Part shown: positions 8,169 to 16,858 of the stretch, in pieces | Position numbering within the stretch: position 1 is the stretch's first letter | Layout: every line of letters starts with the position of its first letter | Notes under the pieces: generated by a model | Told to the model about the DNA's origin: nothing | What the model saw: the letters and a program-made list of their open reading frames with translations, nothing else | Database searches by the model: none | Assembly (NCBI GenBank): GCA_021200475.1 | Contig: JAJQGP010000026.1 | Span: 1-51,961 of the forward strand | Reading direction: 5' to 3' | Origin: Lachnospiraceae bacterium | GTDB lineage: Bacteria; Bacillota; Clostridia; Lachnospirales; Lachnospiraceae | DNA length: 51,961 nucleotides | Translations under genes and position numbers: made by a program

Positions 8169-8930
8169 TCACTCGCCCAGATAAGCGGTAATAACCTGTG
8201 GATCCCGCAATACCGCCGCTGTCTTTCCCTGGGAAAGTACTTCACCAAAATTCAGAACCGTCAGCTCCTCGCAGATCCCTGCCACAAGCTTCATATCGTG
8301 CTCAATCAGCAAAATGGTCACACCAAAATGATCACGCACAAAATGAATGGTCTCCATCAGCTCTTTTGTCTCATTCGGGTTCATACCCGCCGCCGGCTCG
8401 TCCAAAAGCAAAAGCTTTGGATCCGTAGCAAGCGCACGCGCGATCTCCAGCTTCCGCTGCCGGCCATAGGGAAGGTTCGACGCTTTGTAATCCGCTACAC
8501 CGTCCAGGTCAAATACCTTCAGCAATTCCAACGCTTTCTCATCCATCTCTTTTTCAACCCTGCGATAAGTCGGCGTGTGAAAAATACTGGAAAAAAGCGA
8601 ATATTTGTATTCATTTTGAAGAGCAGCCTTGACATTGTCAATCACAGGCAGGTCTTTGAACAGACGAATATTCTGGAACGTACGGGCAATTCCACATTTA
8701 CAGATTTCTATCGTACTTTTCCCGACAATACTCTCTCCATCCAAAAGTACACTGCCTTCGCTTGGCTTATAGACGCCGGTCAGCAAATTAAAAACGGTCG
8801 TCTTGCCCGCTCCGTTCGGGCCAATCAGCCCATAAAGCGCACCCTTTTCAATGGTCAGATCAAGCGCGTTGACCGCGCGCAGTCCGCCGAAAGAGATTCC
8901 GAGATTTTTCACCTCTAACATTGCTGCCAT
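8169..8930 (-). CDS. livG: Branched-chain amino acid ABC transporter, ATP-binding protein LivG
   Basis: 253 residues from the ATG at 8930, which has GAAGGAGGG upstream; the stop of livM overlaps this site, so translation is coupled. Walker A GPNGAGKTT, the LivG-type signature LPYGRQRKLEIARAL in place of LSGGQ, Walker B LLLLDEPAAGM and the switch H in LLIEHDMK are all present. It pairs with LivF to hydrolyse ATP for the LivHM channel. Confidence 0.95.
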   Translation of the reverse strand: MAAMLEVKNLGISFGGLRAVNALDLTIEKGALYGLIGPNGAGKTTVFNLLTGVYKPSEGSVLLDGESIVGKSTIEICKCGIARTFQNIRLFKDLPVIDNVKAALQNEYKYSLFSSIFHTPTYRRVEKEMDEKALELLKVFDLDGVADYKASNLPYGRQRKLEIARALATDPKLLLLDEPAAGMNPNETKELMETIHFVRDHFGVTILLIEHDMKLVAGICEELTVLNFGEVLSQGKTAAVLRDPQVITAYLGE

Positions 8931-8931
8931 A

Positions 8932-9999
8932 TCATTCGCCCTCCTTCGCGGATTTGTGGAAGAAACGGCCCAGATACCGCTCACGCAACTCAAGCGGCTT
9001 CGGCGCCCAGTTGAAAATCATCATCACAATCAGCACGATCGCGTAAATCAACATACGATAGTCGGACAGGAAACGCAGCATTTCCGGAAGCACTGTCAGA
9101 ATCACAGCTGCAATAATGGAACCGCGCATGTTCCCAATCCCGCCAAGTACCACGAACACCAGTACAAGAATCGACGTGTTGAAATTAAACTTCGACGCCT
9201 GCAGGGTGGACAGATTATGCGAGTAAAGCGCTCCCGCCGCCCCGGCAAGTGCCGCTGAGATGGTAAAAGCCATCAGCTTATATTTTGTAATGTTAATGCC
9301 GATCGACTCTGCCGCAATACGGTTGTCCCGGATCGCCATAATCGCGCGGCCATCACGGGAATTGATCAGGTTCAGCACAATAAACAGCGCCACCAGAATC
9401 AAAACCACCCCGGCCACAAAAGTCGAATATTTCGGAATGTTCGTGATTCCCTGCGGGCCGCCCAGGATGATCTGTCCATCCGCCTCCATATTCAGGGAAA
9501 ACTGATCCTGCGTGGAGACGTGAAAACCATTGCTGTCGAGTCCGATATAAAAAATATTAATGACATTTTTGATGATTTCGCCAAACGCCAGCGTCACAAT
9601 CGCCAGATAATCACCGCGCAGGCGCAGTACCGGAATACCAATTAACAGACCAAAAACTGCGGCTACCGCCGCCCCGATCAGAACCGCCAGCAGAAAACGC
9701 AGCGGCACAAACGTGATAACATCAACGGTACATTTTGAGAAGAAAGCGCTTGCAAACGCGCCGACACACATAAACCCCGCATGTCCCAGGCTCAGCTCAC
9801 CGGAAATACCGACCACCAGGTTCAATGAGATCGCAAGCACCACATAAACGCAGATCGGAACCAGCAGACCAGTCAGCAGACTGGAAAGATTTCCGGATGT
9901 TTTCCACACCTGCATGATAGCAAACGCAATAATCACCATAGCATAAGTGATCATGTTGCTTTTGAAATTCTTTTTCTTCATTCTCTCTACTATTTCCAT
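8932..9999 (-). CDS. livM: Branched-chain amino acid ABC transporter permease LivM
   Basis: 355 residues from the ATG at 9999 (AGAGG upstream); an in-frame start at 10038 would overlap livH. It is a polytopic membrane protein with at least eight hydrophobic segments. It carries the LivM hallmark NLVVGISGELSLGHAGFM near the N-terminus and the cytoplasmic coupling loop INSRDGRAIMAIRDNRIAAE, which docks onto the ATPases. It sits between livH and livG with almost no spacing. Confidence 0.94.
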   Translation of the reverse strand: MEIVERMKKKNFKSNMITYAMVIIAFAIMQVWKTSGNLSSLLTGLLVPICVYVVLAISLNLVVGISGELSLGHAGFMCVGAFASAFFSKCTVDVITFVPLRFLLAVLIGAAVAAVFGLLIGIPVLRLRGDYLAIVTLAFGEIIKNVINIFYIGLDSNGFHVSTQDQFSLNMEADGQIILGGPQGITNIPKYSTFVAGVVLILVALFIVLNLINSRDGRAIMAIRDNRIAAESIGINITKYKLMAFTISAALAGAAGALYSHNLSTLQASKFNFNTSILVLVFVVLGGIGNMRGSIIAAVILTVLPEMLRFLSDYRMLIYAIVLIVMMIFNWAPKPLELRERYLGRFFHKSAKEGE

Positions 10000-10009
10000 G
10001 CGCGCGCCT

Positions 10010-10894
10010 CTATACTTTCTCTTGAATCTTCTTGCCAAACAGTCCGGTCGGCTTTACCAGAAGCACAACAATCAGCACTCCGAACACAATCGCGTCCGAC
10101 AGCTGCGATGAAATATACGCTTTCGCCAGAATCTCGATTACGCCAAGCAGAATTCCGCCGACCATCGCGCCTGGGATGGATCCGATCCCGCCGAAGACGG
10201 CTGCCACGAATGCCTTAATGCCGGGCATGGAGCCCGTATACGGAGTCAGAGACGGATAAGCGGAGCAAAGCAGCACACCTGCAATCGCAGCCAGACCGGA
10301 GCCAATCGCGAATGTCAGCGCAATCGTGCCGTTCACATTGATTCCCATCAGCTGCGCGGCGCCTTTATCTTCGGAAACCGCCAGCATCGCCTGCCCTGGT
10401 TTGGATTTGTTAATGAATATAGTCAGAACTACCATGATAATAATACAGCTCGCGATTGTCACAATCGTAGTGCCGGATATGGTCAGCGCACCGTCAAACA
10501 GCTTTACATTCGGCAAAGTTACCACGGACTGGAAGCTCTTCGGTGTAGAACCGAAAATGAGCAGAACGACGTTCTGTAAAAAATAGCTGACACCGATCGC
10601 CGTAATCAAAACTGCCAGCGGAGACGCGGCTTCCAGAAGCGGCCGGTACGCGATTGTCTCAATCGCAATTCCCAGCACTGTACATACCACAATAGCCACC
10701 AGCACCGCCATCAGCGGGCTGCCGCCATAATACATCATGATCGAGAACGCTGCGTAGCCGCCGACCATAATCACGTCCCCGTGTGCAAAATTCAGCATTT
10801 TCGCAATACCATATACCATGGTATAGCCAAGTGCGATTATGGCATATACACTGCCGAGGCTGATACCATTTACCAGATAAGAAATAAAACTCAT
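10010..10894 (-). CDS. livH: Branched-chain amino acid ABC transporter permease LivH
   Basis: 294 residues, a normal LivH length, with about eight membrane segments. The family-typical GLSLGSVYA-like opening (GISLGSVYAIIALGYTMVYG) is followed by LNFAHGDVIMVGGY. The coupling loop SEDKGAAQLMGIN is present. It forms the translocation pore with LivM. Its ribosome site is TAGAGGTG. A 404-bp gap with a terminator hairpin and a repeat element separates it from livK, so livK is probably made in excess of the membrane genes. Confidence 0.94.
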   Translation of the reverse strand: MSFISYLVNGISLGSVYAIIALGYTMVYGIAKMLNFAHGDVIMVGGYAAFSIMMYYGGSPLMAVLVAIVVCTVLGIAIETIAYRPLLEAASPLAVLITAIGVSYFLQNVVLLIFGSTPKSFQSVVTLPNVKLFDGALTISGTTIVTIASCIIIMVVLTIFINKSKPGQAMLAVSEDKGAAQLMGINVNGTIALTFAIGSGLAAIAGVLLCSAYPSLTPYTGSMPGIKAFVAAVFGGIGSIPGAMVGGILLGVIEILAKAYISSQLSDAIVFGVLIVVLLVKPTGLFGKKIQEKV

Positions 10895-10935
10895 GGGACA
10901 CCTCTATTTTCCCTGTTCATAAAATGACCGTAACA

Positions 10936-11099
10936 GTTCAGAACAGCATCGAAATGAAAAGACAGACTGTGCAGGTTTACCTGCTAAAGGCTGTATTTTC
11001 ATTTCGGGATGGGCGGAACGCCCATCAAGCCACAGACATATGACGCGTTAGCGGCATATAGCCTGCATCGCAGGCGGTCTGCGGCCTGCTGTTCTGAAT
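10936..11099. repeat. Family A palindromic repeat (long copy) between livK and livH
   Basis: GTTCAGAACAGCA at the left and TGCTGTTCTGAAT at the right are inverted ends. A nested inverted pair CGAAATGAAAA / TTTTCATTTCG lies just inside the left end. The first 27 bases recur in reverse orientation at 14707-14681, and the right end recurs at 47403-47422 (GCGGCCTGCTGTTCT). It is non-coding and MITE/REP-like. Confidence 0.65.
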
Positions 11100-11183
11100 A
11101 AGTTACAAATGACCTACAGAAAGCGCCAATTCGAGCACAGCATAAACAGCAACATTTTTTGCCCGCCGCAGCGCTTCATACCA

Positions 11184-11215
11184 GAAAACAGGGGGCTGCC
11201 CGCGCAACCCCCTGT
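11184..11215 (-). terminator. Intra-operon terminator after livK
   Basis: Minus-strand ACAGGGGG / CCCCCTGT stem (11215-11188) followed by TTTT. It lies between livK and livH and probably attenuates read-through into the permease genes. Confidence 0.75.
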
Positions 11216-11298
11216 CGGGTCATTTTAACTTTTTTATAAATGACTTCATTTTCAGTTGAAACCGAAATCCGCCAGGCGGATTTGGTCATGCGGAATCA

Positions 11299-12450
11299 TC
11301 AAAGTCCTACGTAAACGCCGTCCTGAATCACAACTGCCTTCGGGCTCTTGGAAACTTCGCCTTCCTCATCCCAGGTCATGCCGCTGCCGGTCAGACCATC
11401 CATGGAGATCTCAAGCATCGCTGCCTGCAGCGCGTCGCTGATCGTAGAAGCATCTGCACTCGGATCCAGGTCTGTGGTTGCAAGAGCGGTCGCGATCGCG
11501 TATACACAGTCATAACCATCTGCCGCGAACTGGTTCGGAATCTCACCATAGAGATCCTGATAGGTCGCTACGAAGGTCTGGGTCAGCTCGTCCTCAGCAT
11601 CTGCGGAGAACGGGGTCAGAAGCATAACGCCCTCAGCCAGAGACAGGTCAAAGCCCTCTACAGAAAGGATACCATCCATACCATCTACACCAAACCACAG
11701 TGGACTATACTCCAGAGCCGCAGCCTGTGTAAATACGATAGAAGCCTCATTGTAATAGAACGGAAGGAATACCAGCTCTGCTCCCGCATCGATCATCGCC
11801 TGAATCTGTGCGGAAAAATCAGTCTTGCTGTCCGATGTAAACGCCTCAGCTGCTACAATCTCGAAGTCCTGATTCTCAGCTTCTGTACGGAAGGTAGCAT
11901 AGATACCGGATGAATATACGTCAGAGCTGTCATAAATCACGCCGACCTTTGTCACATCCAGGTTCTCCCCGATATACTGTGCAGAAGCAGTACCCTGTGC
12001 CGGGTCTGTAAAGCACATACGGAACTCATTGGTGCCATAGGTGATGCACTCTTCTGCGGATGCTGACGGAGTGATCATGAACATATTATCTTCTGCTGCA
12101 AGCGGAGCAACTGCCAGGCAGGGAGCCGTCGTAACAGTGCCGACCAGAGCCTGCATACCCCAGTCCTTCAGGGTGTTGTACGCATTAACAGACTTCTCTG
12201 AGTCATGCTCATCGTCCTGTGCGTTGAACTCAATCTGATAACCATTGATGCCGCCCGCCGCGTTGATCTCATCAACCGCGATCTGCGCGCCGTTCATTGC
12301 CGCAGAACCATACGCGGAAGCCGCGCCCGTGATCGGTCCGATGCCGCCGATCTTCCAGGTCAGATCCTCATCAGCAGATGCCACTGTGCCGAAGCATCCC
12401 GCTACCATCGCTCCACACAGAGCCAGGCTAAGTGCTTTCTTGAATTTCAT
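11299..12450 (-). CDS. livK: Branched-chain amino acid ABC transporter substrate-binding lipoprotein LivK
   Basis: 383 residues. The N-terminus MKFKKALSLALCGAMVAGC is a lipoprotein signal with VAGC as lipobox, so Cys19 is likely diacylated and anchored outside the membrane. The mature part is a type I periplasmic-binding fold: KIGGIGPITGAASAYG opening, an INAAGGINGYQIE segment and KVGVIYDSSDVYSSG at the hinge. It captures leucine/isoleucine/valine or a related amino acid and delivers it to LivHM. It is the first gene of the operon, behind a near-consensus promoter and the ribosome site AGAGGAGG. Confidence 0.93.
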   Translation of the reverse strand: MKFKKALSLALCGAMVAGCFGTVASADEDLTWKIGGIGPITGAASAYGSAAMNGAQIAVDEINAAGGINGYQIEFNAQDDEHDSEKSVNAYNTLKDWGMQALVGTVTTAPCLAVAPLAAEDNMFMITPSASAEECITYGTNEFRMCFTDPAQGTASAQYIGENLDVTKVGVIYDSSDVYSSGIYATFRTEAENQDFEIVAAEAFTSDSKTDFSAQIQAMIDAGAELVFLPFYYNEASIVFTQAAALEYSPLWFGVDGMDGILSVEGFDLSLAEGVMLLTPFSADAEDELTQTFVATYQDLYGEIPNQFAADGYDCVYAIATALATTDLDPSADASTISDALQAAMLEISMDGLTGSGMTWDEEGEVSKSPKAVVIQDGVYVGL

Positions 12451-12531
12451 AATAAGTACCTCCTCTTAATAATTCGGGAATATCCGGTACGTGCTTCGAA
12501 CGCATGCGCCCGGAAAACCCTGATACAGAAA

Positions 12532-12560
12532 ACTATACTGTTTTCAAGAGTATTTGTCAA
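12532..12560 (-). promoter_or_regulatory. Promoter of the liv operon
   Basis: Minus-strand TTGACA (12560-12555), 17-bp spacer, TATAGT (12537-12532), about 80 bp before the livK start. Confidence 0.85.
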
Positions 12561-12622
12561 GAAAAAATGCATTTTTTGTGAAAACATTTGTCCGCACAGG
12601 AAAGACTTGCCATTTGAGACAA

Positions 12623-14062
12623 TTAATAAGCCTTTCCCCAATAAACCATGTGCTTCGCGGGTTTTCCACACCAGATACAGGTATCCGCCAGCTTTTCCTG
12701 CGCAAACGGCATACAGCGGGATGTCACGCCAATCTCGTCTTTGATCGCATCCTCACATTCCTGACAGCCGCACCACATCGCCTTGATAAAGCCAGGCTTC
12801 TCGTCCGCGATCTGTTTAAATTCTTCTTTGGTCACAGCTGTATAGGTATGCGTGTCACGATGTGTCCGCGCCCGCTCCAGCATCTCCTTCTGCATCGTAT
12901 CCAGGATTTCCGCGATCTTCTCCGGAAGGGTGTCGATCGCGGCGGTGATTTTCTCTCTTGTATCGCGGCGGACGATCACAGCGTTGCCCGCCTCAATGTC
13001 CTTCGGCCCTAATTCCACACGCACCGGAATACCGCGCATCTCCTGCTCCGAGAATTTCCATCCCGGGCTCTTTTCGGAATCATCCAGCTTCACGCGCAGG
13101 CCGCTTGCTGCAAGCGCGGTCTTCACTTCATTCGCTTTCTCCAGGACTCCCTCCTGCTGCTGACGGATCGGAATCACCATCACCTGCGTCGGTGCGATAC
13201 GCGGCGGCAGTACCAGGCCGCTGTTGTCCCCATGCACCATAATGATCGCGCCAATCATACGCGTCGTCATACCCCAGGATGTCTGATGCACGTATTTCAG
13301 CGTATTATCCTTATCCGCGTACTGAATCTCAAAGGCTTTCGCAAAGCCATCGCCGAAATTATGACTCGTACCGGACTGCAGTGCCTTGCCATCGTGCATC
13401 AGCGACTCGATCGTATAGGTCGCCTCCGCCCCGGCAAACTTCTCCTTGTCGGTCTTGCGCCCTTTAATCACCGGGATCGCCAGCACTTCCTCGCAAAAAT
13501 CAGCATACACATTCAGCATCTGAATCGTACGCGCTTCCGCCTCTTCTGCCGTCGCATGCGCTGTATGGCCTTCCTGCCATAAAAACTCCCGTGAACGCAG
13601 GAACGGACGGGTCGTCTTCTCCCAGCGCACCACAGAACACCACTGATTGTATACCTTCGGCAGATCGCGGTAGGAATGAATATCATTCTTATAAAAATCA
13701 CAGAACAGCGTCTCCGACGTCGGCCGCACGCACATACGCTCCTGCAGCGGCTCCAGCCCGCCATGCGTCACCCAGGCCACCTCCGGCGCGAAGCCTTCCA
13801 CATGATCCTTTTCCTTCTGCAGCAGGCTCTCCGGTATAAACATCGGCAGGTAAACATTCTCCACCCCGACTTCCTTAAAGCGACGGTCCAGCTCATGCTG
13901 AATGTTTTCCCAGATCGCATAGCCTGCGGGCTTGATCACCATACATCCTTTCACACTCGTATAATCCGTCAGCTCCGCCTTCTTCACCACATCCGTGTAC
14001 CATTGCGCGAAGTCCTCCTCCATCGAGGTAATTGACTCTACCAGTTTCTTCTCCTTTGCCAT
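12623..14062 (-). CDS. proS: Prolyl-tRNA synthetase, archaeal/eukaryotic type without editing insert
   Basis: 479 residues from the second ATG (14062), which is seven bases from AAGGAG; the first ATG at 14068 is too close to it. It charges tRNA-Pro. Class II motifs are visible: [12 protein letters not shown], the motif 2 loop [25 protein letters not shown] and the motif 3 region [16 protein letters not shown]. The protein goes directly to the anticodon domain without the about 180-residue INS editing domain of bacterial ProRS. The C-terminal domain has a zinc-like cysteine set (WCGCQEC...CIWCG) and ends in Tyr, as in the ProS type 3 group. It is controlled by a T-box leader. Confidence 0.95.
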   Translation of the reverse strand: MAKEKKLVESITSMEEDFAQWYTDVVKKAELTDYTSVKGCMVIKPAGYAIWENIQHELDRRFKEVGVENVYLPMFIPESLLQKEKDHVEGFAPEVAWVTHGGLEPLQERMCVRPTSETLFCDFYKNDIHSYRDLPKVYNQWCSVVRWEKTTRPFLRSREFLWQEGHTAHATAEEAEARTIQMLNVYADFCEEVLAIPVIKGRKTDKEKFAGAEATYTIESLMHDGKALQSGTSHNFGDGFAKAFEIQYADKDNTLKYVHQTSWGMTTRMIGAIIMVHGDNSGLVLPPRIAPTQVMVIPIRQQQEGVLEKANEVKTALAASGLRVKLDDSEKSPGWKFSEQEMRGIPVRVELGPKDIEAGNAVIVRRDTREKITAAIDTLPEKIAEILDTMQKEMLERARTHRDTHTYTAVTKEEFKQIADEKPGFIKAMWCGCQECEDAIKDEIGVTSRCMPFAQEKLADTCIWCGKPAKHMVYWGKAY

Positions 14063-14101
14063 AATCATTCTCCTTCCTGTCTTATTCCTGATTCCAGCCT
14101 G

Positions 14102-14224
14102 TTCGTGTGCATTCTCCCGGAAGGGTTTTGTCCGGCTCTGCGATCAAGCAGGAGACGGCCTTCTGCCTCCTGCTCGCCCGCGTCTGGCGTTAGCCGGAAT
14201 ATTCCCTGCGCAACCGTGCGCATC
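14102..14224. repeat. Family B palindromic repeat between T-box and proS
   Basis: Ends GTGTGCATTC (left) and CCGTGCGCAT (right) are inverted relative to each other. The core CGCGTCTGGCGTTAGCC (14179-14195) and following ATTCC-GCG bases recur at 23635-23682. It lies in the proS transcript after the terminator, so it becomes part of the mRNA leader when the T-box is on. Confidence 0.6.
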
Positions 14225-14547
14225 AAAAAACGCCGGTCTCTCAGTCCCCATCCAGGGACCGGAAAACCGGCGGTACCACCCTTCTTAGCGGCAGATATGC
14301 CGCTCACCTCTTTTCCCGATAACGCCGGGATACGCCGCGATTTCTCACGGATGCTCCAAAGCCGGTTCACCCACGCCGCCAAAGACCTCTCACCAGCCGG
14401 TCTCTCTCTGAATGGCTCATTTGGATTACTAATCTTCTTCCACGCACAAGCTTTCTCTTTTCAATTCTATGCCTGCTTCACAGGCATCACAAGCGGTAAA
14501 AAACATGCAGCATAAGAACCCATGCAACAGTTCCGTGTCACTGCTCG
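14225..14547 (-). ncRNA. T-box riboswitch controlling proS (specifier probably CCG, proline)
   Basis: On the minus strand the leader carries Stem I with the AGTA bulge (GATTAGTAATCC) and the GAGAGA...GGCTGGTGAGAGGTC segment. Next comes GGTGAACCGGCTTTGGAGC, in which CCG (14365-14363) sits at the specifier position, then the T-box AAGGGTGGTACCGCC (14283-14269). The antiterminator alternates with a GCCGGT/ACCGGC terminator ending in TTTTTT (14230-14225). Uncharged tRNA-Pro is expected to favour read-through into proS. Confidence 0.9.
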
Positions 14548-14553
14548 CCGTTT

Positions 14554-14582
14554 ACTATAATGAATAAAATTTGTTTTGTCAA
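14554..14582 (-). promoter_or_regulatory. Promoter of the T-box/proS unit
   Basis: Minus-strand TTGACA (14582-14577), 17-bp spacer, TATAGT (14559-14554). Confidence 0.85.
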
Positions 14583-14649
14583 CCGTTTTCAAAGCCTTTC
14601 TCGCGTTTTTCCTGCTTTTCTCTGCATATCCATGCTATGCTTAACGATG

Positions 14650-14707
14650 CAAAACAGCACGCCGCCCTCACCCGGCACCTGTCTTTTCATTTTGATGCTG
14701 TTCTGAT
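14650..14707. repeat. Family A repeat, inverted partial copy
   Basis: AAAACAGCA ... TGCTGTTCTGA ends. The reverse complement of the right side, TCAGAACAGCATCAAAATG, continuing with AAAAGACAG, matches the left end of the 10936-11099 copy with one mismatch over 27 bases. Confidence 0.6.
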
Positions 14708-14721
14708 CTCCTGCAATCATT

Positions 14722-15939
14722 TTACAGCCGTTTTATAAATTCCCGTCTGGCTGCTTCCTGGCGATTGATTTTTCCCAGTTTTTCCGTATATTGACGGGAG
14801 ATCCAGGCCTTATTGCTTCCATAATAGCTGGCGGCGAGCTTGCGAAACTTCTCCGGGTACAGCATCCGCACAAACAGCAGGCGACGTTCGGCCTCAGACA
14901 GCGTCCGGGTCCGGTCATAAGCTTCCGTCATCCTCATTCCCAGGCGCACATTCCAGTCATGCTTTTCCATTATCTTGCGCATAAAGCGATACAGGTCGTT
15001 TACCTGAAAGTCAAACCGGCAATTGTCAAAATTCGTCGTAGCAATCTCATAGCCGCGCATCAGAATATGATGATGGCTGTAATCCCCGTGACATACCGTG
15101 TCGCTTTGCTCTGCCCGCAAACCCTCCAGACGCTCCTGGCTGGCTGCAAACTGACGCTCCGCCTCCAGTGCCTGTGCGAAATATCGCTCAAAGCTATCCA
15201 GAAACGACCGTTCAAACGCACTTTTTCGCGGACGTTCCCGTACAAAAGAACGAATCTTGCGAAGCTGTGCATTCCAGGCGTGCAGTTCCATAAGAGGCGG
15301 CTGTGCTGTGTAATTCTTTCGAAAGTTCTCCACAGATGGCACGCTGTGCAAAACAGCTTCTTCTATAGGCCTGCCGCCCATCTCTTCCTCACTCGCATTC
15401 GAAACACCTGAACCTGTTTTACGTTCCGAGATACCATCGGAAGATGCTCCATTCGCCATCGCCACATCCGAAGCTGTCTCCTCTGCCGCCATGTGAGCTG
15501 CGTCCTTACTGCCTTTTTCTTTCTGAACAGCACCGGATCCCGCAGCGGAAGCCTCCAGGAAACCTGCATCTTCCCTCAGCCGCATCAGCCGGTGCAGGGA
15601 CGCCAGATTCTGCACGGCTGCCAGAACCTCCACCTCATTTGACGTATCGCATTCATGGCCTGTATACCATTCTTTTACCACATAGCGATGCTCCTCCCAG
15701 TCTTTTGAGACCAGATGCCCTTCCCTGTTCGGGAGGATTTTATCCACATTCCTATATCCACCGTCCCGAACTCTGTCCATCACGCAATTCTGAAACAGCG
15801 CCCGATTCTCTGAGCCGGAATATTCGCTCAAAATCCTTAAACCCTGAGACGTCTCAAAAATCCAGGAGCCACGTCCTCTCCTCGTGCTGATAACTTCCAG
15901 TTCATACTGCTCCAGTACCCTCAATGATCTGTCATTCAT
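14722..15939 (-). CDS. CotS-like spore coat protein (kinase-fold)
   Basis: 405 residues with a protein-kinase/aminoglycoside phosphotransferase fold of the CotS/YsxE/YutH kind. These are spore coat-associated proteins in Bacillus and Clostridia. Supporting segments are the N-lobe VLEQYELEV ... GSWIFETSQG, a hinge-like VVKEWYTGHECD, the Brenner-like VCHGDYSHHHIL with HGD but His where Asn would normally follow, and NFDNCRFDFQVNDLYRF in place of DFD. Residues about 130-190 are an Ala/Ser/Glu-rich insertion with low complexity. Changes around the catalytic loop suggest it may be a pseudokinase. A strong AGGGAGGACG site sets the start. It lies just downstream of the sporulation operon, in keeping with a sporulation role. 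Confidence 0.8.
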   Translation of the reverse strand: MNDRSLRVLEQYELEVISTRRGRGSWIFETSQGLRILSEYSGSENRALFQNCVMDRVRDGGYRNVDKILPNREGHLVSKDWEEHRYVVKEWYTGHECDTSNEVEVLAAVQNLASLHRLMRLREDAGFLEASAAGSGAVQKEKGSKDAAHMAAEETASDVAMANGASSDGISERKTGSGVSNASEEEMGGRPIEEAVLHSVPSVENFRKNYTAQPPLMELHAWNAQLRKIRSFVRERPRKSAFERSFLDSFERYFAQALEAERQFAASQERLEGLRAEQSDTVCHGDYSHHHILMRGYEIATTNFDNCRFDFQVNDLYRFMRKIMEKHDWNVRLGMRMTEAYDRTRTLSEAERRLLFVRMLYPEKFRKLAASYYGSNKAWISRQYTEKLGKINRQEAARREFIKRL

Positions 15940-16141
15940 ACCCCGTCCTCCCTCTCACAGCTCCCGGAATCCGCCCGTGCTTTTTCCGATAAGCTATCTT
16001 ATGAGATGGTGCGGGAAATTATGAAATGTTCTGCCTCTGTGCTTTTCTCTATAAAACAGATGATCTGAAGAGAGCCTTACATCACACCAGCCCGTTTGTA
16101 CCTGGTCCGCTTCAGGCTGCCTGTCCGGACTTCCTGTCATT

Positions 16142-16858
16142 CTATGTCCCCGCCTCCCGCATCCGCCGCAGGATCCGTTTCTCCGCACGGGAAACCTGAA
16201 CCTGCGTCATGTCAAGTGCCGCAGCGACCTGCACCTGTGTCATATCGTCAAAATAACGCATCCGAATGAGCCGTTCCTCGTCCGGCTCCAGCATCTGCAA
16301 AAGCTGCGCCAGAAGCATGCGGTTGAGTAACGCTTCATTATCATCCTTTTCGTCAGGCAGATGATCTCCAAGCAGCACCGGCGTCCCATCTCCCTGATAA
16401 ATTGTCTGGTTCAGCGACTGGACATCGGCCGCGGCATCCATCGCCAGCACCAGCTCTTCCGGACTGATGCTGGCTCTGGAAGCAATCTCATTCAGTGTCG
16501 GCTCTGCCCCTGTCTGCTTTTCCAGCGCATCCCTGGCCTGCCATGCCTTCGCAGCAGATTCTTTGAGCAGACGGCTCACTTTGATCATGCCATCGTCTCG
16601 CAGAAAACGCCGAATCTCACCGACAATCATCGGTACCGCATAGGTCGAAAAGCGAACTTCAAAGGACAAATCAAAATGATCGATGGCTTTGAGCAGACCA
16701 ATGCAACCGATCTGCACCAGATCCTCATAATCGCAGTTTCGTCCCAGAAAGCGGCGCGCAACGGTAAATACCAGCCCCATATTTTCTTCTGCCAGCTGTT
16801 CTCTGGCTTCTTTATCCCCCTCGTGTACTCTCTCGATTAACGCAAGGGTGTGTTCCAT
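16142..16858 (-). CDS. sigF: RNA polymerase sporulation sigma factor SigF
   Basis: 238 residues, close to the B. subtilis length. Region 2 shows ENMGLVFTVARRF, YEDLVQIGCIGLLKAIDHFD and RFSTYAVPMIVGEIRRFLRDD. Region 3 (SRLLKESAAKAW onward) and the region 4 helix-turn-helix (MTQVQVAAALDMTQVQVSRAEKRILRRMR) follow. It directs the first forespore-specific transcription after septation and is held inactive by SpoIIAB. The start overlaps the end of spoIIAB by 22 bp, so the two are translationally coupled and made in fixed ratio. No spoVA genes follow. Confidence 0.96.
   Translation of the reverse strand: MEHTLALIERVHEGDKEAREQLAEENMGLVFTVARRFLGRNCDYEDLVQIGCIGLLKAIDHFDLSFEVRFSTYAVPMIVGEIRRFLRDDGMIKVSRLLKESAAKAWQARDALEKQTGAEPTLNEIASRASISPEELVLAMDAAADVQSLNQTIYQGDGTPVLLGDHLPDEKDDNEALLNRMLLAQLLQMLEPDEERLIRMRYFDDMTQVQVAAALDMTQVQVSRAEKRILRRMREAGT

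Noticed and set aside
8133..8918. 261-codon plus-strand frame opposite livG
   Set aside because: Shadow of the ABC ATPase gene; no start signal and no domain.
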